A DNA stretch of 64,000 nucleotides, taken from NCBI RefSeq assembly GCF_000612805.1, contig NZ_HG964406.1, forward strand, positions 62,001 to 126,000. The letters run 5' to 3'. The stretch is from Bacillus ndiopicus. Lineage in GTDB: Bacteria > Bacillota > Bacilli > Bacillales_A > Planococcaceae. The translations under genes were made by a program, and so were the position numbers. Positions 28,219 to 37,142 of this stretch are shown in pieces. Numbering within the stretch: position 1 is the stretch's first letter; each line of letters begins with the position of its first letter. A model generated the notes under the pieces. That model did not search any database and had not been told where the DNA came from. It was given only the letters and a program-made list of their open reading frames with translations.

Positions 28219-29121
28219 TTGGAGTTACGTCAATTACGCTATTTTGTTGCAGTCGCTGAACGCGAGCATATTTCAGAGGCAGCAGAATTTTTACATGTCG
28301 CTCAGTCCGCTGTTAGTAGGCAAATAGCTAACTTGGAAGAAGAGCTAGGTACGCCGCTTTTTGAACGCGTCGGTCGTAACGTCAAGCTTACACCTGTCGG
28401 TAAAATCTTCCTAGAACATAGTTTAACTGCATTAAAAGCAATAGATTTCGCAACAAAGCAAGTGGAAGAATATTTAGATCCTAAAAAAGGCGTTATTAAA
28501 GTAGGTTTCCCAACGAGCTTAGCAAGCTATGTGCTACCAACTGTTATCTCCGCTTTTAAGCGAGAGTATCCAGATGTTGCTTTTCAATTGCGTCAAGGCT
28601 CTTATAAATATTTAATCGAAGCTGTCAAAAACCGTGAGCTGAATTTAGCATTGTTAGGTCCTATTCCACCGAAGGACGATTCAATCAATGTTAACGTGCT
28701 ATTTAGCGAAAATATGTATGCCCTACTACCTATATCACATCCGCTACACAAAAAAGAAACAATTAATTTAACTGATTTGCGTAATGACGATTTTGTGATG
28801 TTCCCTGAAGGCTATATTTTACATAAGGTCGTTATGGATGCTTGCCGTTCATCTGGCTTTGCGCCAAAAATCACCTCTGTAGGAGAGGATATGGATGCAT
28901 TAAAGGGACTTGTTGCAGCAGGTATTGGCGTTACTTTATTACCTGAAAGCTCACTCTATGATTCTACACCGCGCTTAACAGTAAAAATACCAATTGTCAT
29001 GCCTGTTATTCGCCGCACAGTAGGCATTATTTATCCAACAACGAGAGAGCTAGCGCCATCTGAGCAAATTTTTCTCTCATTCGTTAGCGACTTTTTTTCA
29101 AGGCTTACACAGTTTCAATAA
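28219..29121 (+). CDS. gltC: LysR family regulator, GltC-like
   Basis: 300-residue LysR-type regulator. From memory it is very close over its length to B. subtilis GltC, the activator of glutamate synthase genes: it begins MELRQLRYFVAVAEREHISE, has VGFPTSLASYVLPTVISAFK near residue 93 and ends with GVTLLPESSL and a Ser/Arg-rich tail. I chose TTG 28219-28221 because GAGGTG lies six bases upstream and the product then matches GltC; the frame could begin at GTG 28210, which is inside the ribosome binding site. No gltA/gltB is present in the window, so its target must be elsewhere or different. Confidence 0.78.
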   Translation: MELRQLRYFVAVAEREHISEAAEFLHVAQSAVSRQIANLEEELGTPLFERVGRNVKLTPVGKIFLEHSLTALKAIDFATKQVEEYLDPKKGVIKVGFPTSLASYVLPTVISAFKREYPDVAFQLRQGSYKYLIEAVKNRELNLALLGPIPPKDDSINVNVLFSENMYALLPISHPLHKKETINLTDLRNDDFVMFPEGYILHKVVMDACRSSGFAPKITSVGEDMDALKGLVAAGIGVTLLPESSLYDSTPRLTVKIPIVMPVIRRTVGIIYPTTRELAPSEQIFLSFVSDFFSRLTQFQ

Positions 29122-29170
29122 TGCTGAATATTAACATCAAAATATTTCGTCAGTTTTATTAAAAATGCAC

Positions 29171-29220
29171 AAAGGCTGTAAGGAAAAGCAGATAGACATC
29201 TGTTTTCCCTACAGCCTTTT
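29171..29220. terminator. Bidirectional terminator
   Basis: AAAGGCTGTAaGGAAAAGCAG (29171-29191) pairs with the segment from about 29200 to 29220 (TGTTTTCCcTACAGCCTTT), followed by T residues. It separates the convergent gltC-like gene and metQ. Confidence 0.85.
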
Positions 29221-29273
29221 ATAAGAGAGACCTTCAGCAATTGTTGTAAGCGATTTAGAAGGTTTTCTATTAT

Positions 29274-30149
29274 TTATTTCTCAACTGGTACGACAGCGCC
29301 GTCCCATTCTTTTAAAATAAAGTCTTGAATTTCTTGTGAATGTAATACATCAATTAATTTTTTAATTGCATCGCTATTTTCATCGCCTGCACGTGTAGCA
29401 ATTACGTTTACATATGGAGATTCTGAACCTTCGATAGCAATTGAATCTTTAATTGGATCTAATTTGAAGTCGATTGCGAAGTTTGAGTTAATTACAACTG
29501 CATCGCCTTCGCCATTTTTATAATAAGTTGTTAGCATTTCTGGTGCTGAGCTTGCATCGATTACTAAGTTTTTCGGATTTTCTATAATATCATCGATTGT
29601 TGCAGCTGTTTTATCAATACCTTCTGCTAATTTAATAAGATTTAAGTTTTCGAGCAATGTTAAAATACGACCTTGGTCCGTAATTGAGTTTGAAATAATA
29701 ATTGTTGCACCATTTGGTAGCTCATCGATTGATTTATATTTTTGAGAATAAATAGCGATTGGCTCGATATGAATACCACCCGCGTTAACAAAATCATAGC
29801 CTTTTTCTTTAATTTCATTTTCTAAATACGGAATGTGTTGGAAGTAGTTTGCATCTAAATCACCAGATTCTAAATCTTGGTTTGGCATTACATAATCTTG
29901 ATACTGACGAACTTCTAATTCTACACCTTGCTCAGCTAAAATTGGCTTTGCTTGCTCTAAAATAATATCATGTAGGCCGTATGATGCACCTACTACTAAT
30001 TTTGTTGGCTCCGTTGTTTCTGTTGTACCATTATCACTTTCTGTGTTACTGCCTGTATTTGCTTCTTCTTTATTATCTTCCTTTGTACCACAAGCTACTA
30101 ATACTAGTGCAAGGACAGATAATAATAAGATGGATAACCATTTTTTCAT
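29274..30149 (-). CDS. metQ: Methionine ABC transporter substrate-binding lipoprotein MetQ
   Basis: 291-residue NlpA/MetQ lipoprotein. The lipobox is LVLVAC with Cys at about residue 20, then a Ser/Thr/Asn/Glu-rich linker. The mature domain begins KLVVGASYGLHDIILEQAKP and contains YFQHIPYLENEI (about residue 118) and the C-terminal RAGDENSDAIKKLIDVLHS, all typical of MetQ. It binds methionine outside the membrane and passes it to MetI/MetN. Last gene of metN-metI-metQ, under the SAM riboswitch. Confidence 0.92.
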   Translation of the reverse strand: MKKWLSILLLSVLALVLVACGTKEDNKEEANTGSNTESDNGTTETTEPTKLVVGASYGLHDIILEQAKPILAEQGVELEVRQYQDYVMPNQDLESGDLDANYFQHIPYLENEIKEKGYDFVNAGGIHIEPIAIYSQKYKSIDELPNGATIIISNSITDQGRILTLLENLNLIKLAEGIDKTAATIDDIIENPKNLVIDASSAPEMLTTYYKNGEGDAVVINSNFAIDFKLDPIKDSIAIEGSESPYVNVIATRAGDENSDAIKKLIDVLHSQEIQDFILKEWDGAVVPVEK

Positions 30150-30208
30150 GTTTCTTTCTTCCTCTCTTTTTTAACTTTCTATATGTGAACAGGTTGCCCT
30201 ATAAACAT

Positions 30209-30883
30209 CTAACGTTTATCTACTTTTGTAGTAATTACATCGCCAATCCATTGAATAATAAAGACGATAACTAAAATGATAATTGTTGCCACTTGTGTGA
30301 CATCGCTACGATCACGTTGGAAGCCATCGATATATGCTAACTGACCTAAACCACCTGCGCCGATAATACCTGACATCGCTGTATAACCAACAAGCGCAAT
30401 AGCCGTCACAGTAATACCAGAAATTAATGCTGGCAATGATTCAGGGATTAGCACTTTAAAAATAATTGTCGATGTTTTTGCACCCATCGAACGAGCCGCC
30501 TCGATTACACCTTTATCAATTTCACGTAGCGCAATAAGTACCATACGTGCATAAAATGGTGCCGCTCCTATAATAAGCGCAGGCAGTGCTGCATTCGTCC
30601 CGCGAATCGTCCCAACCAGCAAATTGGTAAGGGGAATTAATAAAATAATTAAAACGATAAATGGAATTGAACGAAAAATATTAACAAGTGACCCTGTAAT
30701 AAAGTTGGCAATTTTATTTGCCCAAAGCTGATGTGGACTTGTTAAAAATAGTAAAATACCAATCACTAGTCCTAAAATAAATGTAATAACAGTAGAAACA
30801 GCTGTCATATAAATCGTTTCATATGCTGCCTGCCACATTCTATCCCAGTTAACGTTCGGAAATAATTGTTCAACCACGAGCAA
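30209..30883 (-). CDS. metI: Methionine ABC transporter permease MetI (MetP)
   Basis: 224-residue inner membrane permease with about five membrane spans. Family marks are [17 protein letters not shown] (about residue 67), the ATPase-contact loop [24 protein letters not shown] (about 132; named here by its ends) and [14 protein letters not shown]. The start overlaps the end of metN by 14 bp, so translation is coupled. The B. subtilis orthologue is called metP. Confidence 0.92.
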   Translation of the reverse strand: MLVVEQLFPNVNWDRMWQAAYETIYMTAVSTVITFILGLVIGILLFLTSPHQLWANKIANFITGSLVNIFRSIPFIVLIILLIPLTNLLVGTIRGTNAALPALIIGAAPFYARMVLIALREIDKGVIEAARSMGAKTSTIIFKVLIPESLPALISGITVTAIALVGYTAMSGIIGAGGLGQLAYIDGFQRDRSDVTQVATIIILVIVFIIQWIGDVITTKVDKR

Positions 30884-31895
30884 TCACCTCCGTTTGAATA
30901 TTGTTTGTCGCTAGTAAATGAAGAGCTTCTTCTATATTTCCCTGTGCTCCGTCAATGTGCACGATTAATGTACCGTAAGGACCGTTTGCTGTATGCGAAA
31001 TTGCCCCGTGTAAAATATTAATTTCTACATCAAATCGTTTAATTAACTGTGACATAATTGGCTCTTTCGTTGATTGCCCAACAAAGGTAACGCGGACAAT
31101 TTTCCCAGTTGGATAATTTGCAATAATCTGCTCGATTGATTCCTTCGTTTCACTCGAATCAGATACTTGCGATACAAAGTTTTTCGTAATAGTTGCCTGT
31201 GGGTTTTGAAATACGTTAAGCACTTGTCCTTGTTCTACGACTTGTCCAGCCTCCATAACGGCCACTCGGTGACAAATTTTGCGAATAACGTTCATTTCAT
31301 GTGTAATCAAGACGATTGTTAGACCAAGCTTTTTATTAATATCGAGTAAAAGCTCTAAAATAGCCTCTGTCGTTTCTGGATCAAGTGCTGACGTTGCCTC
31401 ATCACAAAGCAATACTTCCGGATTGTTTGCTAATGCTCGTGCGATACCAACACGCTGCTTTTGCCCGCCAGATAATTGTGATGGATAGGCCTTCTCTCTT
31501 CCTTGTAAACCTACAAGCTCGATTAATTCCTGCACACGAGCAGCTCGCTCACCTTTACTTACACCTGCAATCTCTAAAGGAAATGCAATATTTTCCTCAA
31601 CTGTGCGGGACCAAAGTAAATTAAAATGCTGGAAAATCATACTAATTTTTTGGCGCGCTTGGCGAAGCTTTCCACCAGAAATACGTGCAATATCCTCACC
31701 GCTGACGATCACTTCACCAGATGTTGGCTTTTCTAAACCGTTTAGTAAGCGTATCAAGGTACTTTTACCAGCACCACTATAGCCGATAATGCCAAATATT
31801 TCGCCCTGCTCTATTGATAAATTAACATCGCGGACAGCAGTCAAGTCTCCGTTTTTCGTTTTATAAATCTTGGTTATATTAGATAATTGAATCAT
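30870..31895 (-). CDS. metN: Methionine ABC transporter ATP-binding protein MetN
   Basis: 341-residue ATPase. Walker A is GYSGAGKST (about residue 38), the signature [15 protein letters not shown] (about 139), Walker [13 protein letters not shown] (about 163) and LITHEMNVI. The C-terminal NIL domain (about residues 265-341) is the regulatory methionine-binding domain of MetN. It is the first gene after the SAM-I riboswitch and is repressed when S-adenosylmethionine is abundant. Confidence 0.94.
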   Translation of the reverse strand: MIQLSNITKIYKTKNGDLTAVRDVNLSIEQGEIFGIIGYSGAGKSTLIRLLNGLEKPTSGEVIVSGEDIARISGGKLRQARQKISMIFQHFNLLWSRTVEENIAFPLEIAGVSKGERAARVQELIELVGLQGREKAYPSQLSGGQKQRVGIARALANNPEVLLCDEATSALDPETTEAILELLLDINKKLGLTIVLITHEMNVIRKICHRVAVMEAGQVVEQGQVLNVFQNPQATITKNFVSQVSDSSETKESIEQIIANYPTGKIVRVTFVGQSTKEPIMSQLIKRFDVEINILHGAISHTANGPYGTLIVHIDGAQGNIEEALHLLATNNIQTEVIARG

Positions 31896-31960
31896 CGTTC
31901 TACTCCCTTAAAAATCTGTGACATCCATCTTGCTTCAAAAAGCATTGGCTTAAGTAAGAC

Positions 31961-32131
31961 AAAAAAGCCTTCCTACTTTGAACAAGCAGAAAGGCTTTAC
32001 ATAACAAAATATATGTTGAACCGTTCTCTCATCTTTCAAAGTGTATACTTTGTGTGACTTGGCACCTTTTCACAATTGTGATGGTTGCCGGGCTTCATAG
32101 GGCACTTCCCTCCACCGCTCTTTATAAGAGG
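31961..32131 (-). promoter_or_regulatory. SAM-I riboswitch (S-box) with terminator, upstream of metN
   Basis: On the minus strand the leader reads CTCTTATAAAGAGCGGTGG, then AGGGAAGTGCCCTATGAAG, CCCGGCAACC, AGGTGCCAA and GATGAGAG in the correct S-box order (32131 down to 32026). It is followed by an expression-platform terminator: AAAGCCTTTCTGCTTG pairing with TAGGAAGGCTTTTTTG (31998 to 31961). SAM binding should stabilise termination and shut off metN-metI-metQ. Confidence 0.96.
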
Positions 32132-32189
32132 ACTTTATTTAATTGATAGTTTTAGTATGAATGTACTTTATCATGATATAAAAAGTGAG

Positions 32190-32495
32190 TCAACTACTTT
32201 TTAATATTTCATATAAATTTAGTACGGATTGAAATGCATAAATCTTTTCAAAAACGCCTTCACCCCTTGATATAACTAGACAAGGAACACTTTCTACTTG
32301 CAAATCAATCGCTAATTTTTCAGAATAATTTAAATTCATTTTCCCAATAGGCATAGTAGGCAATAGCTGTTCTACTACATCCATCATTTTTGATGCTACG
32401 GCACAAGTTCCACAAATTGGTGTATATAAATAAAGAGTGACTACATCGTCCTTATTTAGTTGCTGTTGCCACTGTTCAATTGTCCATTCTTCCAT
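32190..32495 (-). CDS. yusE: Thioredoxin-like protein YusE
   Basis: 101-residue thioredoxin-fold protein with a CxxC active site in YTPICGTCAVASKMM (about residue 26), a cis-proline region SVPCLVIS (about 74) and no signal peptide, so it acts in the cytoplasm. It follows yusF by 10 bp. The order yusI, gcvH, yusF, yusE on one strand next to metNPQ is as in B. subtilis. Its partner is unknown. Confidence 0.85.
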   Translation of the reverse strand: MEEWTIEQWQQQLNKDDVVTLYLYTPICGTCAVASKMMDVVEQLLPTMPIGKMNLNYSEKLAIDLQVESVPCLVISRGEGVFEKIYAFQSVLNLYEILKSS

Positions 32496-32505
32496 GATTG
32501 TTGTC

Positions 32506-32823
32506 CTACTTTGTTCGTATATTTACCTTTTTTAGTAGCGCAGTTAATACAGATGTTGGGGTTTTCGCCACTTCCTTATATTGTGCAGGTATTTCAAGCT
32601 GCACAGCCTCCGAATAAATTCGCCTCATCAGCTTGCGCATTTTTTGCCCTGATAAATCTGCGTCAAAAAGTGTATAAAGACTAAGATACTCATATGGTGC
32701 TAAAAGTTCAAGCAAATTGTCTTCACTCATCGTTCCGTTAGTACATAAAATAATCGCATCTTCAGCAAGCACTTGCTCAAGTTTTAATTTATCCGAACGC
32801 CCTTCCACAACCATACAAATCAT
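32506..32823 (-). CDS. yusF: TOPRIM domain protein YusF
   Basis: 105-residue protein that is essentially one TOPRIM domain: VVEGRSDKLKLE holds the conserved Glu, FDADLSGQKMRKLM the DxD pair (Asp-Ala-Asp, about residue 62). Such small proteins are related to primase and RNase M5 metal-binding domains; function is unknown. I chose ATG 32821-32823 with AAAGGGG upstream; a longer frame to 32865 runs into the gcvH terminator. Confidence 0.82.
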   Translation of the reverse strand: MICMVVEGRSDKLKLEQVLAEDAIILCTNGTMSEDNLLELLAPYEYLSLYTLFDADLSGQKMRKLMRRIYSEAVQLEIPAQYKEVAKTPTSVLTALLKKVNIRTK

Positions 32824-32845
32824 TAGAATTCCCCTTTCATATGCT

Positions 32846-32880
32846 AAAACACCAAAATCCGACATGGATTTTGGTGTTTT
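32846..32880 (-). terminator. Terminator after gcvH
   Basis: AAAACACCAAAATCC (32846-32860) pairs perfectly with GGATTTTGGTGTTTT (32866-32880). It separates gcvH from yusF-yusE. Confidence 0.88.
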
Positions 32881-32886
32881 TATGTT

Positions 32887-33267
32887 TTATTCTGCAGTCA
32901 TTTCGTCATATTGCTCAGCAGTCATTAACTCATCTACTTCAGATGGGTTTGAAAGCTCAACAACTACCATCCATGCTTGCTCATATGGAGATTCGTTCAC
33001 GAATTCTGGGCTATCACCTAGCTCTTCGTTTACTTCTACTACTTTACCAGATACTGGTGCATATAGTTCTGAAACCGTTTTAACTGATTCAACGCTACCA
33101 AATGGCTCGTTGATTGTTAGTTCATCGCCAACTTCTGGTAGTTCAACGAATACGATATCTCCTAGTTCGTTTTGTGCAAAATGCGTAATACCAATACGCG
33201 CCTTGCCGTCTTCAACTTTTACCCATTCGTGTTCTTTAGAATAACGTAATTCTGTTGGTGTGCTCAT
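32887..33267 (-). CDS. gcvH: Glycine cleavage system H protein
   Basis: 126-residue lipoyl carrier of the glycine cleavage complex, and in Bacillus also the hub for lipoate transfer. It begins [20 protein letters not shown]. The lipoylated lysine lies in [15 protein letters not shown] (about residue 63), and the end [14 protein letters not shown] is typical. ATG 33265-33267 has GGAGGGG upstream. The gene is monocistronic here; glycine cleavage P and T genes are not in the window. Confidence 0.95.
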   Translation of the reverse strand: MSTPTELRYSKEHEWVKVEDGKARIGITHFAQNELGDIVFVELPEVGDELTINEPFGSVESVKTVSELYAPVSGKVVEVNEELGDSPEFVNESPYEQAWMVVVELSNPSEVDELMTAEQYDEMTAE

Positions 33268-33344
33268 GAAAACCCCTCCAAATATGTAATACATTCATTT
33301 TCAGTTTGCCATATTTCTTACTTAAAAACAAGTTACTATTCACG

Positions 33345-33701
33345 TTATTTCCACGATTCTAAGAAGTCAGACTCCTTGAAGCCTAACGTTACTTTTTTGC
33401 CATCTGTTACGAGCGGTCTTTTTATAAGCATTCCATCAGATGCAAGTAGCTCTAATTGCTCTTCCTCCGTCATCTCCTGGAGCTTATCCTTCAAACCTAA
33501 CTCTTTATATTTCATACCTGATGTGTTGAAAAATTTCTTTAAAGGAAACCCACTTGTTTCATAAATTGAGTGCAGTTGCTCCTTTGTTGGTGTTTGCTCC
33601 ACAATATGTATCGATTCATATGCTATATTATGATCGTCTAGCCATTTTTGTGCTTTTTTACATGTTGAACAATTTGGATATTGGTAAATTTGAATTGTCA
33701 T
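33345..33701 (-). CDS. yusI: ArsC/Spx-fold protein YusI
   Basis: 118-residue protein of the ArsC/Spx family with a CxxC redox motif in YPNCSTCKKAQKWL (about residue 8-15), FPLKKFFNTSGMKYKEL in the middle and LIKRPLVTDGKKVTLGF near the C terminus. It resembles arsenate reductase-like YusI rather than Spx proper. It is placed between gcvH and the fad genes, as in B. subtilis. The function is likely a thiol-based reductase, not proven. Confidence 0.85.
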   Translation of the reverse strand: MTIQIYQYPNCSTCKKAQKWLDDHNIAYESIHIVEQTPTKEQLHSIYETSGFPLKKFFNTSGMKYKELGLKDKLQEMTEEEQLELLASDGMLIKRPLVTDGKKVTLGFKESDFLESWK

Positions 33702-33824
33702 TTATAGTCGCTCCTTTTTAATCGCTTATTGAAAATAATATCATATATCAGGTGAAATTCTTTTAAAAGAGCTTGAAAAACATTTTATAGCATATTACCT
33801 TATCCATGAAAGGTGGATGAAAAT

Positions 33825-34274
33825 ATGAAAATAACCATTGAAGTATTACCTAAATCACGAATTGCCTATTTCCGAAATGTTGGGGAATATGGTGGAGAAA
33901 TAAATCAAGCATTAATGGCATCTTGTAAAGAATGGGCAAAATTGAATAATGTTTTTGAGCATTCTACAATTTTAGGTATACCACAGGATAATCCAGCAGT
34001 TACTCCTAAAGAGGCATGTCGTTATGATGTTTGCGTTATTGTAAACGAAGACTTCCATGTGGCAGAACCCGCTCAGGTTGGGCAATTTTCAGGTGGGAAA
34101 TACGCCGTTTTCTTGCTTGACCATACTAAAGAAGCCGTTAGTGAATTTTGGGGCAATATTTTTTCTGAGATAGAAAAGAATAACTTGTTAATAAGAGAAA
34201 CGCCAATTATTGAGAGATATACTGCACAAATGATCAAGAATCATTTATGTGAAATACTAGTTCCTATTCAGTAA
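33825..34274 (+). CDS. GyrI-like / AraC effector-binding domain protein
   Basis: 149-residue stand-alone effector-binding domain (SbmC/GyrI-like). It starts MKITIEVLPKSRIAYFRNVG, a standard first strand of this fold, and contains CRYDVCVIV and FSGGKYAVFLL at the second repeat. Members bind drug-like ligands, inhibit gyrase or hydrolyse cyclopropanoids; no function can be fixed here. I chose ATG 33825, about 8 bases after AGGTGG; the GTG at 33813 is within that site. It is opposite in strand to its neighbours and absent from the corresponding B. subtilis order, so it is a local addition. Confidence 0.75.
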   Translation: MKITIEVLPKSRIAYFRNVGEYGGEINQALMASCKEWAKLNNVFEHSTILGIPQDNPAVTPKEACRYDVCVIVNEDFHVAEPAQVGQFSGGKYAVFLLDHTKEAVSEFWGNIFSEIEKNNLLIRETPIIERYTAQMIKNHLCEILVPIQ

Positions 34275-34314
34275 AGAGAGAGTTAAATAAATGTTGTCAG
34301 GAAAGACCTAATTG

Positions 34315-35208
34315 TTACTGGTCTTTCCTAACACACTCACTATTGCATAAAGCTTGCAACAATTTATCAAGCTGCTGTGCCTTATGATAAAAATAATCAA
34401 TAGCTTGCTTCATTGCTTGCGCATCCTTTTGCACTAACATTAAAATCCCTTTCAAATACCACAGACCAATAGTTCGGCTAAACATAGGAAAATCTATTTC
34501 TCCCTCATAAAGCGTAAAAAATTCATCTACATAATTCTGTAATATTTCATCTTCTGGTAAATAAGACGTGAAAAGTGCCACTAAATCAAAATATTTTGTG
34601 CCTTGACGAGCTTCGCTAAAATCTATAAATAGTGCCTGCCCGTTTAATTGACATAAAACATTCCAGCGCCCTAAATCTCCATGAATCCAAGCATCCTTCT
34701 GTTCGTCTAATTGTATGAAACTGTCTATATTCGTGTTGAATGCTTGAAATATATGTGGATAATATTGCTTTAAAAGCTGCTTATTTTGATTCCATAATTT
34801 CGCTAATAAAAAGCGATTTTCATTGATATGGTCTGTCTGAAAATACTGCATACTTTTTTGTAAACCTTGATAAGCTGTTAGTAGTTTATACAATGGTATC
34901 GGTTGTTGATGACTTTCTATATATAGCTGTACTTGATAGATGCTTTCTTCAATTTGGATAAAGGGCTTATTTGATGTGGTACGTAAAATTTCTGCTACAA
35001 TTGAGGGTTCTGTCCGTCTAATATGTGTAAGTAAATCATATTCAAACTGTGCCTTTGAAGCGGATTTTATCGTTTTCACGATATATTTGCGCTGGGTTTC
35101 TGTCTTTATTAAATATGTTGTTGCAGATTGTCCCTTTGTTAGTTTTTCGCTATGGATAATGGAAGCAATCCCGTATTCCTCCATTAACTTTGTTAAAAAA
35201 TCCATCAT
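34315..35208 (-). CDS. Aminoglycoside/choline phosphotransferase-like kinase
   Basis: 297-residue member of the APH/ChoK kinase-like family. The catalytic loop is AWIHGDLGRWNVL (Asp as base, about residue 173) and the metal-binding motif is LFIDFSEARQG (about 191). The N-terminal lobe has GQSATTYLIKT and the lysine in YIVKTIK. The substrate is unknown; members phosphorylate small alcohols, sugars or antibiotics. ATG start with AAAGGAGGCGATA upstream. Downstream of fadE's terminator, monocistronic. Confidence 0.78.
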   Translation of the reverse strand: MMDFLTKLMEEYGIASIIHSEKLTKGQSATTYLIKTETQRKYIVKTIKSASKAQFEYDLLTHIRRTEPSIVAEILRTTSNKPFIQIEESIYQVQLYIESHQQPIPLYKLLTAYQGLQKSMQYFQTDHINENRFLLAKLWNQNKQLLKQYYPHIFQAFNTNIDSFIQLDEQKDAWIHGDLGRWNVLCQLNGQALFIDFSEARQGTKYFDLVALFTSYLPEDEILQNYVDEFFTLYEGEIDFPMFSRTIGLWYLKGILMLVQKDAQAMKQAIDYFYHKAQQLDKLLQALCNSECVRKDQ

Positions 35209-35227
35209 TATCGCCTCCTTTAGATTG

Positions 35228-35263
35228 AAAAAGCACCTGATTCATTTATAATCAGGTGCTTTT
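35228..35263 (-). terminator. Terminator of the fad operon
   Basis: AAAAGCACCTGATT (35229-35242) pairs with AATCAGGTGCTTTT (35250-35263), 10 bp past the fadE stop. Confidence 0.88.
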
Positions 35264-35273
35264 ATAGTAAATA

Positions 35274-37046
35274 TTAAACGATATACTTCTCTGCTTCAAT
35301 TAACTTGTCAGCAGCTTCACGTTTTTTCGTAATTAAGTTATATGGGTTGTTACGTGTTAATTTACGTAGTGCTGATAAAGTCATGCGGCCTGCGTCGCCT
35401 TCAACTGAAGCAAGTAGCGTGTCTTTTGCCTCTTTTTCGATTTCAGCAAATGCTTCTTGGCAGAAGATTTGCGTGTATAGCAGTTTTTGTGCAGCTTTTT
35501 CTGCACCGTCGCGCTCGATTGCTTTTTGTGTACGAATAACAGCCGATTCCATTGCATAAAGCTGGTTCGCAATGTTGGCAATGTTCACTAAAACTTCTTG
35601 CTCTGCTTCCAATTTTACACCAAAGCGTTGAGCTGCTGCGCCAGCTGCTAATACGGCAATTTTCTTCGCATTTTTCACTAAGTATAGCTCTTGTGCTAAC
35701 GGCTCGTCGCCTACTTCTTCAGGCATCATCATTAATAGCTCTGATTGTAGGTTTTGCGCTACTTGTAATAGCGGTAATTCACCTTTTAATGCTTTCTTCA
35801 TAAATGTACCTGGCACAATCATGCGATTAATTTCATTTGTCCCCTCAAAAATACGGTTAATACGAGAATCGCGGTAAATGCGTTCCACTTCATATTCAGC
35901 CATAAAGCCATAGCCACCGTGTAATTGAACCGCCTCATCTGCAACATAGTCTAATGTTTCAGAACCGAATACTTTAGCAATTGAGCACTCGATTGCATAT
36001 TCTGCAACAGCACCAGCAATCGCTTTGCCATCCTTTTGCTCTTCAGCCGACAATTGGCTTAAACGATCCTCGAAATAGCCTACTGTACGGTAGTTTAATG
36101 ATTCAGATGCGTAAATATGAGAAGCCATTGTTGCAAGCTTTTCCTTTGTTAAGTTAAAGCTTGAAATTGGCGTATTAAATTGCTTACGTTGATTTGCATA
36201 TTGCACAGCTAGCTCAAACGCACGCTTCGAACCACCAACTGTACCTACACCTAATTTATAGCGACCGATATTTAAAATATTGAAGGCGATAATATGACCG
36301 CGTCCAACTTCACCTAATAAATTTTCTACAGGAACTTCTGCATCTTCTAAAATTAATGTACGTGTTGAAGAAGATTTAATCCCCATTTTCTTCTCCTCTG
36401 GACCTACAGAAACGCCTGGATATGAGCGTTCTACGATGAATGCAGAGAATTTATCGCCATCAATTTTTGCATACACTACAAATACATCTGCGAAACCAGC
36501 GTTTGTAATCCATTGCTTTTCACCATTTAATACATAGTGTGTACCAGCAGCATTTAATTTTGCTGTTGTTTTTGCACCTAATGCATCAGAACCTGAGCCT
36601 GGCTCTGTTAATGCATAAGCCGCAATTAATTCACCTGAAGCAAGCTTTGGTAAGTATTTTGATTTTTGCTCATGATTACCGAATAACACGATTGGTAATG
36701 AACCGATACCAACATGTGCACCGTGTGTGATTGAGAAGCCACCTGCTACTGACATTTTTTCTGCGATTAAGGCAGAAGAAATTTTATCCAACTCCAAACC
36801 TTCATATTCTTCTGGTACGTCAGCTGCTAAAAGCCCTAGCTCACCAGCAGTTTTAAGTAAACGAACAGAATGCTCAAACTCATGATTTTCTAAATTTTCT
36901 ACAACTGGTAGTACTTCGTTCGCTACATACTCCTCTGTTGTTTTTGCAATCATTTTTTGCTCATCAGTGAAATCCTCTGGTGTAATTACACGATTAATAT
37001 CTACTTCTTCTACTAAAAAGCTTCCGCCTTTAATAATATTTGTCAT
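35274..37046 (-). CDS. fadE: Acyl-CoA dehydrogenase FadE
   Basis: 590-residue flavoprotein catalysing the first dehydrogenation of fatty acid beta-oxidation. Motifs seen: AYALTEPGSGSDA (about residue 147), GEKQWITNAGFADVF, KMGIKSSSTRTL, the C-terminal signature QLHGGYGFMAEYEVERIYRD (about 380) and FEGTNEINRMIV. The extra C-terminal helical domain (about residues 430-590) is typical of the FadE/YusJ type. I chose ATG 37044-37046 because AAGGGGG lies just upstream; the longer frame lacks a site. It is the third gene of the fadN-fadA-fadE cluster and has a FadR-like box of its own upstream. Confidence 0.92.
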   Translation of the reverse strand: MTNIIKGGSFLVEEVDINRVITPEDFTDEQKMIAKTTEEYVANEVLPVVENLENHEFEHSVRLLKTAGELGLLAADVPEEYEGLELDKISSALIAEKMSVAGGFSITHGAHVGIGSLPIVLFGNHEQKSKYLPKLASGELIAAYALTEPGSGSDALGAKTTAKLNAAGTHYVLNGEKQWITNAGFADVFVVYAKIDGDKFSAFIVERSYPGVSVGPEEKKMGIKSSSTRTLILEDAEVPVENLLGEVGRGHIIAFNILNIGRYKLGVGTVGGSKRAFELAVQYANQRKQFNTPISSFNLTKEKLATMASHIYASESLNYRTVGYFEDRLSQLSAEEQKDGKAIAGAVAEYAIECSIAKVFGSETLDYVADEAVQLHGGYGFMAEYEVERIYRDSRINRIFEGTNEINRMIVPGTFMKKALKGELPLLQVAQNLQSELLMMMPEEVGDEPLAQELYLVKNAKKIAVLAAGAAAQRFGVKLEAEQEVLVNIANIANQLYAMESAVIRTQKAIERDGAEKAAQKLLYTQIFCQEAFAEIEKEAKDTLLASVEGDAGRMTLSALRKLTRNNPYNLITKKREAADKLIEAEKYIV

Positions 37047-37067
37047 AACAAGTTCCCCCTTGAAATA

Positions 37068-37085
37068 TATATGAACATTCATTCA
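37068..37085 (-). promoter_or_regulatory. FadR-like operator upstream of fadE
   Basis: On the minus strand TGAATGA-ATGT-TCATATA: a perfect left half and a right half matching TCATTCA at five of seven positions, with the same four-base spacing as the fadN box. Confidence 0.6.
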
Positions 37086-37142
37086 GTAAAAAGTTATATA
37101 GTAGCTAGATGACTACTGCATTTCATCATCTAGCCTTAAAGT

